Source: Maricaulis sp.
GTDB taxonomy: Bacteria > Pseudomonadota > Alphaproteobacteria > Caulobacterales > Maricaulaceae
DNA: 11,790 nucleotides
Assembly: GCA_002694345.1 (NCBI GenBank)
Contig: NZLV01000072.1
Coordinates: 1-11,790, forward strand
Direction of reading: 5' to 3'
This document shows, piece by piece, positions 6,748-11,790 of this stretch (position 1 is its first letter; each line of letters starts with the position of its first letter). A program made the translations under genes and the position numbers. The notes beneath the pieces are model-generated. The model ran no database searches, was not told the origin of the DNA, and worked only from the letters and a program-made list of their open reading frames with translations.

Positions 6748-7796
6748 CAGCTTCTCCAGCGCAGGGTTGCGGGTTTGACGGGGTTCTTGAAGTCTTCGCC
6801 GGTCTCGCGATGCTTTTCCCAGGCGCGCTTGAGGGCGAAATACCATTTCGCCTGAACATCGCTGTCATGGATCAGCATGAGTTTGGGATCGTAGGCCAGA
6901 CCGACCTGCTGGGCATTCACCGCATCGCGGTCCTGGCCCACGAAAATCTCGATCCCCATCTTGATCAGGAAATTGGGCACCACGCTGGGCAGCCAGTGGT
7001 CCCAATAGACGACGATGGTGATCGCGGTGGAATTCTCATTGGTCGGAGTCACAGCGGTAAAACCGGTGAAATGCTTGCCGCCGGCCTGGACGTATTCGGT
7101 CCGCAGGCCGGGCAGCTGGAAGCGGATTTCCGTCTGCGGTTCGCCCATCAGCCGGTAGAGATAGGAATTCTTCGACGGCACGTGCGGCAGCATGGAGAAG
7201 CCGCGTTCGACCGGACCGAACTTCTTTTCCTTCTCGTGCACGGACTTGGCTGAGCGCCACCACCATTGGCGGTGGATATAAGGGATGTGGGCCGGGTCCA
7301 TCAGACCGATCACGGCATGGTCGACATGGCAGTTGAACACGTCGCGGACGACCAGTTTCGGCTTGTGGCCTTCCGGGATGTCCAGCTTGGGCGGTTCGAT
7401 CGAGGGCGGCTTGTCCGCATCCTCTTCGCCCGCATACCAGATCCAGATCAGACCCTGATCCTCATGCACCGGGAAGGCGCGGGTCCGGATCTTGGTCAGA
7501 TCCATCGCCTGGGCCTGGTCGCCGGTCAGCGAGGGAATGGCGGCACAGGATCCGTCCGTGCGGAAGCGCCAGCCATGATAGGGGCATTCCACATGGGTCT
7601 CGCCACCATGTTCCTGGGCTTCGCCGCCGGACAGGAGGATGCCGCGGTGCGGGCAGATATCCTTCAGCGCGTAGGCGCGGCCCTGATGGTCGCGGCCGAA
7701 CAGGATGGGTTGGCCCAGCAGCTCCCGGTGGAGATGCTGACCCGGTTTCAGCTCGCTCGACAGGGCGCCGAAATACCAGAGATCACGTACGAACAT
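6747..7796 (-). CDS. Rieske non-heme iron oxygenase, alpha subunit
   Basis: A 349-aa aromatic-ring-hydroxylating dioxygenase-type alpha subunit. The N-terminal Rieske domain has C48-P-H50-R-G and C71-P-Y-H74-G-W, the ligands of a [2Fe-2S] cluster. The catalytic domain has D167-P-A-H170-I-P-Y-I-H175, the DxxHxxxxH mononuclear-iron motif, and QDRDAVNAQQ (288-297) with a candidate third iron ligand (D289 or D291), as in VanA-type monooxygenases. The size fits VanA-like enzymes acting on aromatic, sterol or terpenoid substrates. No ferredoxin or reductase partner gene is in the window, so electrons must come from elsewhere. The ATG at 7796 gives the family N-terminus MFVRDLWYFG; the longer frame to 7958 has no family sequence and overlaps the next gene. 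It is coupled to the HIG1 gene. The substrate is unknown. Confidence 0.93.
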   Translation of the reverse strand: MFVRDLWYFGALSSELKPGQHLHRELLGQPILFGRDHQGRAYALKDICPHRGILLSGGEAQEHGGETHVECPYHGWRFRTDGSCAAIPSLTGDQAQAMDLTKIRTRAFPVHEDQGLIWIWYAGEEDADKPPSIEPPKLDIPEGHKPKLVVRDVFNCHVDHAVIGLMDPAHIPYIHRQWWWRSAKSVHEKEKKFGPVERGFSMLPHVPSKNSYLYRLMGEPQTEIRFQLPGLRTEYVQAGGKHFTGFTAVTPTNENSTAITIVVYWDHWLPSVVPNFLIKMGIEIFVGQDRDAVNAQQVGLAYDPKLMLIHDSDVQAKWYFALKRAWEKHRETGEDFKNPVKPATLRWRS

Positions 7797-7870
7797 GATC
7801 GCCTGATAACCTGTCCGGCGCGCCCTGCCTAGCGGGGAGGGCGGATTAGACGTGCGGCAATTGTACCCGC

Positions 7871-8782
7871 CTATTCCGCCTCGCTGGCCCAGATCGCGGC
7901 CAGCCTGTCCGAGGCGGCGCGGATCTCCGGAACATCCTTGCGCAGGGCAATGCGCCAATCATCGAAGATCTCGTATTGCTCATCCACGTGCAGGGCCGGG
8001 CCATAGGTCGCGATCAGCCAGTCCCGGGCACGCGGAATGTCGGCCTCGCCGAACATGAACCAGACCTGTTCCAGAACCCCGTCGCCGAAGACGAGTTCCA
8101 GCTTGCGCGGATAGCCGGCGACGACGATGCCATAGCAGTCCAGCTGCTGTTGGCGCTGGGGCTGCGTGTCCAGCCAGGCTTCGGGAATGTCGCGCAGGGC
8201 CTGCAACGGGCAGGCGGTTTCGGCCTCGCTTCCCAGCGTGTCGACCGGGCCCCCGAAGCGGACCCAGTCCGGCAGGGCGAAACCGGTCGAACCGGCGGCT
8301 GGCTGGTCGCCGTTCCAGGCCGGATTGTCCCAGCCGATCGCCAGCGGTATCTGGTCCATCTGCGCCAGTTGATACCAGCGTCCGCTTTCGGCGTGCGTGA
8401 TGATGAGGTCCGGCAGATAAACGGCATAACCGCCCAGATGTCCCGCCGGGTCCGTCTCCGGTTCCAGTCCGCTCATGGCGCCGCGCGCCTCCAGCATGAA
8501 CAGGCGACCATCGGCAAAACTGGCCAGCAGCTGGTCTGCGCGGCTGCCCTCACCCGTGTCGAAACCTTCGCAGCGCAGATGGGTTTCCTGGCTCAGGGCG
8601 GAGGGGTGGCGCGTCGGTTCGAAATCGATCCGGACCAGATCGGCGCACCGGGTCTCGAGCCGGGCCTGGACCTGCTCCGGGCTCTGGCCCATTTCCAGTC
8701 CGGTCTGCGCCTGCACCAGGGATGCAGCGCCCAGGCTGGCCAGGGCCGCGACGAGTGTTTGCCGGATCATCTTGCGCATCAT
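7871..8782 (-). CDS. Hypothetical periplasmic protein
   Basis: A 303-aa protein of a family I do not recognise. Residues 1-25 are a Sec signal peptide ending SLVQA before QTGLEMGQSPEQVQARL. The mature part has four cysteines (46, 71, 191, 216), enough for two disulfides in the periplasm, and otherwise looks globular, rich in Trp and acidic residues (IGWDNPAWNGDQ, GDGVLEQVWFMFGEADIP). The repeated pattern of a short helix followed by strands and the phrase MGQSPEQVQARLE recall small periplasmic repeat domains, but this is weak. Two in-frame ATGs (8782, 8779) follow GGGAG. It is 74 bp upstream of the Rieske gene on the same strand, so co-transcription is possible. It is divergent from the lipoprotein gene at 8918. 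No function is assigned. Confidence 0.85.
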   Translation of the reverse strand: MMRKMIRQTLVAALASLGAASLVQAQTGLEMGQSPEQVQARLETRCADLVRIDFEPTRHPSALSQETHLRCEGFDTGEGSRADQLLASFADGRLFMLEARGAMSGLEPETDPAGHLGGYAVYLPDLIITHAESGRWYQLAQMDQIPLAIGWDNPAWNGDQPAAGSTGFALPDWVRFGGPVDTLGSEAETACPLQALRDIPEAWLDTQPQRQQQLDCYGIVVAGYPRKLELVFGDGVLEQVWFMFGEADIPRARDWLIATYGPALHVDEQYEIFDDWRIALRKDVPEIRAASDRLAAIWASEAE

Positions 8783-8917
8783 TGTCTCCCGTTTTCGCAA
8801 CTGGGATGCTTGCCGGGGCCGGATTGGATGCGGGGTCGTCCTCGATTTGTCAGCTTGCGCGGTGGCGTGCTTTCCCGCACTCTGACCGGGCTCGGGGGCG
8901 CGACGAAGGCCGCGCAC

Positions 8918-9511
8918 ATGACGATATTCAGCAATCCAGTTTCCAGGCGGGTATCCAGGCGGACCTTCCACTGGATGGGCCTGTCGCTCTGCTTGGCGGT
9001 CACGCTGATGGCGTGTTCGGGCGAAGCGCCACCGCCCGTGCCGGACGAAGCCGGCCTGCCCGACGGCGCCATCGCTGCGTTCCAGGACTATCTCCACCGG
9101 ATCAGCGAGGGCGGCCTTGTCTGCGAGGCGGCAGAGATCGACTCGGCGCGCGCCCTGACGGCCTATGTCGACACGGATGTCGAGCCGGACTTTGTGATCG
9201 AGACCCGGGCCCTGCATTGTCAGTCCCGTCGGGGGGAAAGCCCGGTCGGTTATTTCTGTGGCACCACGGCCTGTGCCTTTCCGCTGATCGTTTCCCGGGA
9301 TGGTGCCTGGCAGGTGGTGCAGCTGATGTCGGGCAATCATGTCCGCGCGCTGGAGCATTATCGCGAGACCCGGATCCAGGTGCGCGAGATCGACCGCGGC
9401 GCGCCGGGCGGACACGGCGTGCGCGTCCGCGAATATGCCTGGCATGAGGGCGAACTGGTCCGCGTCGGCGAGTTTTCAGAAGACGCTGATGCGCGCGGCG
9501 GATCCCGCTAG
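8918..9511 (+). CDS. Hypothetical lipoprotein with Tat-like signal
   Basis: A 197-aa protein with no recognised family. The N-terminus carries S13-R-R-T-F17-H, close to the twin-arginine (S/T)RRxFLK motif. A hydrophobic stretch (20-32) and L-M-A-C33 then form a lipobox, so it is probably a membrane-anchored lipoprotein exported by Tat, or by Sec if the arginines are incidental. After a proline-rich linker (EAPPPVPDEAG) the mature domain has cysteines at 69, 101, 114 and 119, the last two in FCGTTAC. The start at 8918 has GAAGG eight bases upstream; an ATG at residue 20 would remove the arginine motif and has no ribosome site. It is divergent from the periplasmic protein across 135 bp and convergent with gluQ, sharing a CTAG stop overlap. 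Confidence 0.82.
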   Translation: MTIFSNPVSRRVSRRTFHWMGLSLCLAVTLMACSGEAPPPVPDEAGLPDGAIAAFQDYLHRISEGGLVCEAAEIDSARALTAYVDTDVEPDFVIETRALHCQSRRGESPVGYFCGTTACAFPLIVSRDGAWQVVQLMSGNHVRALEHYRETRIQVREIDRGAPGGHGVRVREYAWHEGELVRVGEFSEDADARGGSR

Positions 9512-10344
9512 AACCCCCATTTCGCGCGAACTTCTTCCGCGCTCATCCCGGACTCGCGCATGGATTTGAGCGTGGCCGCCAGATTGCGCTTGGCAAAGCG
9601 CTGGCCCTTGGCGTCGGTGAGCAGGCGGTGATGCCGGTAAACCGGTGTCGGCAGGTCCAGCAGGGTCTGCAAGAGGACGTGCAGCGGCGTCAGCTCGAAC
9701 AAGTCCTCGCCGCGAATGATATGGGTCATGCCCTGCAGGGCATCATCATGCACGACGGCGATGTGATAGCTGGTGCCGACATCCTTGCGTGCCAGGATGA
9801 CATCGCCCAGCGGATCCGGATCAGCGGCCTGTTCGCCCTTGATCTCGTCGAGAAAGCGCATCGCCCCGAACCGCTCGCCCAGTACCTCGCGGCAGCGATC
9901 GAGAGACAGGCGCCAGGCATAGCTCTCTCCCTGCGCAACCCGCTCGGCCTCTTCATCCGCGCCCATGGGTTCGGCGGGCCCGCGATAGACCTCGCCCGCC
10001 CCGTGCGGTGCACGGGCAATATCCTCCAGGATTTCCGCGCGCGTCTTGAAACAGCGATAGACCACGCCTTTCTCGATCAGCCGCTCCAGCACCCGGGCAT
10101 AATCGTCAAAATGCTCCGACTGGCGCCGCACCGGCAGCTCCCAGTCCAGGCCCAGCCAGATCAGATCGTCGAAAATGACTTGGTCGAATTCCGGCTTGCA
10201 CCGCGTCGTGTCGATATCCTCCAAGCGCAGGATGAAGCGTCCCCCTTTCTCGGACGCTGCCTGCCAGGCGGTCCAGGCCGAGAAGGCATGCCCGATGTGC
10301 AGATGGCCGGTGGGCGAGGGTGCGAAACGCGTGGTGAAGGTCAT
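9508..10344 (-). CDS. gluQ: Glutamyl-Q tRNA(Asp) synthetase
   Basis: A 278-aa truncated glutamyl-tRNA synthetase paralogue (YadB/GluQ-RS) that attaches glutamate to queuosine at position 34 of tRNA(Asp), making glutamyl-Q; cytoplasmic. It has the class I motif HIGH at 16-19 within TRFAPSPTGHLHIGHAFSAW, LRLEDIDTTR (39-48), HIIRGEDL (208-215) and a KMSKS-like GQRFAKRN (247-254). The anticodon-binding domain of full GltX is absent, as expected for GluQ. The zinc site looks degenerate: of the usual CxC...YxxxC only C98 and Y120 remain, with K100 and A124 at the other positions. The ATG at 10344 fits the family N-terminus, but the upstream bases (CCTCCACCC) hold no Shine-Dalgarno sequence. Its stop overlaps that of the convergent lipoprotein gene. 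Confidence 0.93.
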   Translation of the reverse strand: MTFTTRFAPSPTGHLHIGHAFSAWTAWQAASEKGGRFILRLEDIDTTRCKPEFDQVIFDDLIWLGLDWELPVRRQSEHFDDYARVLERLIEKGVVYRCFKTRAEILEDIARAPHGAGEVYRGPAEPMGADEEAERVAQGESYAWRLSLDRCREVLGERFGAMRFLDEIKGEQAADPDPLGDVILARKDVGTSYHIAVVHDDALQGMTHIIRGEDLFELTPLHVLLQTLLDLPTPVYRHHRLLTDAKGQRFAKRNLAATLKSMRESGMSAEEVRAKWGF

Positions 10345-10701
10345 GGGTGGAGGTTTAGGCGGGTTCGCGGGGAATGGGGAGGGGGTGTTGGTGCCACCCG
10401 AGCTTTCTTCCCCATCTCATGGGGAAGTGGGCCGATGCGCAGCATCGGGTCGAAGGGGCGGCGCGCCAGCGCCGAATTCCGGCTTCGCCGGCCCGACCGA
10501 TGCCGGTCGCCTGGGCGCCGCCGGAGCCTTCCTGGGTGTCACAGCCTTCCTGCGCGGAGATTTTTGGGGTCTGGGATCAGACGGCGCCAACATACTGGTC
10601 GAGGGCGACACGCATCGCGTGGCAGGCGAGGTGGACGGGCGCGCCGACCTTGGCGCTGCGGATTGGGGACTAGGGGTGGTGGGCCCCTGTTTTTTGGGAT
10701 T
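10345..10701. other. Non-coding, hairpin-rich interval upstream of gluQ
   Basis: These 357 bp lie between gluQ and the AT-rich orphan ORF, and no intact gene is supported. The left part holds a purine-rich run and GGTG-C-CACC (10390-10398). The centre is a run of five hairpins (10407-10509). The right part (10577-10669) has strongly G/C-ending triplets in a 30-codon minus-strand frame that has no start, a possible gene remnant. Long open frames across the region are a by-product of high GC and of the repeats. Confidence 0.6.
10407..10509. repeat. Run of five tandem small hairpins (REP-like)
   Basis: Five perfect inverted repeats follow one another: CTTCCCCAT/ATGGGGAAG (10407-10427, 3-base loop), CCGATGC/GCATCGG (10432-10448, 3-base loop), CGGCGC/GCGCCG (10459-10474, 4-base loop), CCGGC/GCCGG (10479-10491, 3-base loop) and CGACCG/CGGTCG (10494-10509, 4-base loop). 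The first two resemble, from memory, a dispersed 'cccat...atggg' palindrome common between genes of Caulobacter- and Sphingomonas-like bacteria. It is probably a mobile palindromic element or a cluster of them, with possible effects on transcript ends. Confidence 0.65.
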
Positions 10702-11247
10702 TCATCGATCAGACAAAAAACCGGACTGATCTGCAATGTATGCGCCCTGCCCATCCTCCAGAACTCTTAAGCACTCGGAAAACGACGCGCACGACGCTTG
10801 GGTTCCGGACAAAGGCTCCATTGCCAACAGACCTCTGCTGGCAGAATACAAGAACATTATCTCGCCATCGCCGACAATACGGCGGATCAGGCGCCCGGTG
10901 CCTCCTCCAAACGCCGTAAAATGCCCCTCGCCCAGGTCCTTAAACAACACTCCATCTAACCTCCATTCGTCATCTGGTTCAGAATTGGGAATATAAAGAA
11001 TGGGAGATTCATCAATATAATAGCAGACACAATCCCTATTGACGTGTGTCGATAAGTCAAAAATCAGATCGCCGGACAGATTGGTATAGGTGCCATTGTT
11101 TACGTCGAACACCTGAACATCAGTCACATCACTTTCATTGGTGAAAGTGAAAACGCCGCCAACATCACTCGATAGATAAATTAGCAAAAACGCAAAAAAT
11201 TCGATCACACCGCCACCCCAGAAAAACACGCGGAAAAACAGGCACAA
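10702..11247 (-). CDS. Hypothetical AT-rich orphan ORF
   Basis: An open frame of up to 181 codons, with no family I recognise. It lies in clearly AT-richer DNA: the lines starting at 11041 and 11161 are 45% and 40% G+C by hand count, against 67% for a line inside gluQ. That an open frame of this length survives there argues for real coding. The 5' end is uncertain: the longest form starts with TTG at 11247, while a GTG at 11208 preceded by GGGGTGGCG gives 168 aa and a better ribosome site. The N-terminus then begins with a hydrophobic stretch (IEFFAFLLIYL), like a signal peptide or anchor. Four cysteines (60, 62, 140 and 146 in the short form) and acidic, Gly- and Asp-rich strands suggest an exported protein. 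The composition suggests recent acquisition. The start coordinate given is the outer limit. Confidence 0.55.
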   Translation of the reverse strand: MCLFFRVFFWGGGVIEFFAFLLIYLSSDVGGVFTFTNESDVTDVQVFDVNNGTYTNLSGDLIFDLSTHVNRDCVCYYIDESPILYIPNSEPDDEWRLDGVLFKDLGEGHFTAFGGGTGRLIRRIVGDGEIMFLYSASRGLLAMEPLSGTQASCASFSECLRVLEDGQGAYIADQSGFLSDR

Positions 11248-11376
11248 ACACCCTTTACTCTGCGCCCACTCAGAGGCACTCGCAAGGCTTCAGCTTGGAT
11301 AAAGCGGACTCGAATCCAGCCTCGCCAAATCGTGCATGCTTGTTTCGCCCGATGAGAATGCGGCACTATCGGTGGG

Positions 11377-11396
11377 TCCCGGGACTTCACCCGGGA
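11377..11396. repeat. Hairpin TCCCGGG/CCCGGGA
   Basis: A perfect 7-bp stem (11377-11383 and 11390-11396) with a 6-base loop, preceded by GGTGGG and followed by AAAA. Its GGGTCCC edge matches that of the REP-like units further right, so it may be a truncated third copy. Confidence 0.5.
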
Positions 11397-11450
11397 AAAA
11401 TGCGTGTGGGACAGATGGCGTCTCTTTCTCCCGAACAAGAGCTTCAGATT

Positions 11451-11504
11451 GTCATCCCGGATGGATGCCCGGGCTTGAGCCGGGCGCAAATCCGGGACCC
11501 ATAA
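11451..11504 (+). repeat. REP-like palindromic unit, copy 1
   Basis: A 54-bp element from GTCATCCC to GGGACCCATAA. The outer stem TCCCGGAT (11455-11462) pairs with ATCCGGGA (11490-11497), and the inner stem GCCCGG (11467-11472) pairs with CCGGGC (11480-11485). The type resembles widespread alphaproteobacterial intergenic repeats beginning GTCATCCCGG. Confidence 0.75.
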
Positions 11505-11563
11505 TTCCGGTTTGAATCCAGCGACCGGAAATGGTCGCGCCTGCTTTCGGGCAGATCCTGCGT

Positions 11564-11616
11564 TTATGGGTCCCTGATCTGCGCCCCGCTTTCGCGGGGC
11601 ATTCGTCAGGGATGAC
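11564..11616 (-). repeat. REP-like palindromic unit, copy 2 (inverted)
   Basis: A 53-bp element which, read on the minus strand, also begins GTCATCCC and ends GGGACCCATAA. The outer stem is TCCCTGA (11571-11577)/TCAGGGA (11606-11612) and the inner stem GCCCCGC (11583-11589)/GCGGGGC (11594-11600), with loop TTTC. It is homologous to copy 1 but with different, still paired, stem bases. The two copies face each other 59 bp apart. Confidence 0.75.
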
Positions 11617-11680
11617 AAAGGGATGCGGTTGAAGAAGCGAAAGTAGCGCCACGGCGTTTCCACCTGGCGGTATGAGAGGT

Positions 11681-11751
11681 GTGCGGGAGGCCGGCGCTTG
11701 CCGTGCCGGCATGTTTTCTAAGTGTGTGTGACAGGCGCTGGCCTCCCGCAC
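11681..11751. repeat. Long-armed inverted repeat
   Basis: GTGCGGGAGGCC (11681-11692) and GGCCTCCCGCAC (11740-11751) are perfect 12-bp arms, extended inward past one mismatch by GCGC/GCGC to 17 bp. The 37-base loop contains a smaller hairpin GCCG/CGGC (11700-11710) and a TGTGTGTG run. It could be a structured RNA, a leader element of a gene beyond the window, or the ends of a small mobile palindrome. Confidence 0.7.
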
Positions 11752-11790
11752 GCGGAGATTTCCCGGACGCTCTCGCCCCCGTTTCCAATC

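Larger units (their letters stand above)
11248..11790. other. Non-coding repeat region at the right edge
   Basis: These 543 bp show no supported gene on either strand. Short open frames here translate the palindromic repeats (strings such as MGPGFAPGSSPG) and are not genes. Contents in order: a hairpin at 11377-11396, two inverted REP-like units (11451-11504 and 11564-11616) with a small hairpin between them (GCGACC/GGTCGC, 11521-11538), and a long-armed inverted repeat at 11681-11751. What lies beyond the edge is unknown. Confidence 0.65.

Noticed and set aside
7976..8917. Upstream extension of the lipoprotein frame (511 aa in total)
   Set aside because: The added part is antisense to the periplasmic protein gene. 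The signal with SRRTF and lipobox sets the start at 8918.
10707..10731. GATCAG/CTGATC inverted repeat at the end of the orphan ORF as a terminator
   Set aside because: The A run lies inside the loop, not after the stem, and the loop is 13 bases, so it does not fit an intrinsic terminator.
9628..10770. 380-aa plus-strand open frame opposite gluQ
   Set aside because: It lies antisense to an intact GluQ and runs on through the hairpin cluster; a high-GC artefact.
11508..11520. tRNA-like B-box (GGTTTGAATCC)
   Set aside because: No acceptor stem, anticodon arm or CCA end can be built around it; it lies between the REP-like units.
11205..11788. Minus-strand open frames of 60-152 aa at the right edge
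   Set aside because: They translate palindromic repeats (strings such as MGPGFAPGSSPG) and overlap each other with no ribosome sites.

Overview
The window reads as a high-GC alphaproteobacterial chromosome, most likely from the Caulobacterales/Maricaulales side (Hyphomonadaceae or Maricaulaceae-like). This is inferred from dense G/C-ending codons, the family content (ETF, PduO-type cobalamin adenosyltransferase, alphaproteobacterial HIG1 'twin transmembrane' protein, GluQ) and characteristic intergenic palindromic repeats. The species cannot be fixed from sequence alone. No phage, transposase, CRISPR array, rRNA or tRNA gene is visible.

Left part (1-4100). The minus strand carries the start of etfA (cut by the window edge) directly behind etfB, the two subunits of electron transfer flavoprotein. 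After a 394-bp gap follows a small regulatory unit: a PadR-type repressor and a HAAS/DUF1700-like two-helix membrane protein, translationally coupled by a TGATG overlap on the minus strand. A serine hydrolase with three C-terminal membrane helices is divergent from them. An imperfect palindrome sits on the predicted promoter between them.

Middle (4068-7796). On the minus strand lie a YceI-family secreted protein with a strong intrinsic terminator, a PduO-type ATP:cob(I)alamin adenosyltransferase (ATR), a HIG1 'twin transmembrane' protein and a Rieske oxygenase alpha subunit. The last two are again coupled by TGATG. A second secreted serine hydrolase lies on the plus strand between HIG1 and ATR. 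From memory, many alphaproteobacteria have HIG1, ATR, etfB and etfA side by side. Here the order and strand are kept but the series is opened at two places, and both insertions contain a beta-lactamase-fold serine hydrolase on the plus strand.

Right part (7871-10344). Two unrecognised exported proteins are divergent: a periplasmic protein (minus) and a predicted Tat-type lipoprotein (plus). Next comes gluQ, glutamyl-Q tRNA(Asp) synthetase (minus). The lipoprotein gene and gluQ share a CTAG in which both stop codons overlap, and the second serine hydrolase and the HIG1 gene do the same.

Far right (10345-11790). This is a mostly non-coding, repeat-rich stretch: a run of five tandem small hairpins, one AT-rich orphan ORF (minus, about 168-181 aa), a pair of about 54-bp REP-like elements in inverted orientation whose stems differ by paired changes, and a 17-bp-arm inverted repeat at 11681-11751. 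It looks like an accessory or decaying interval between core genes.
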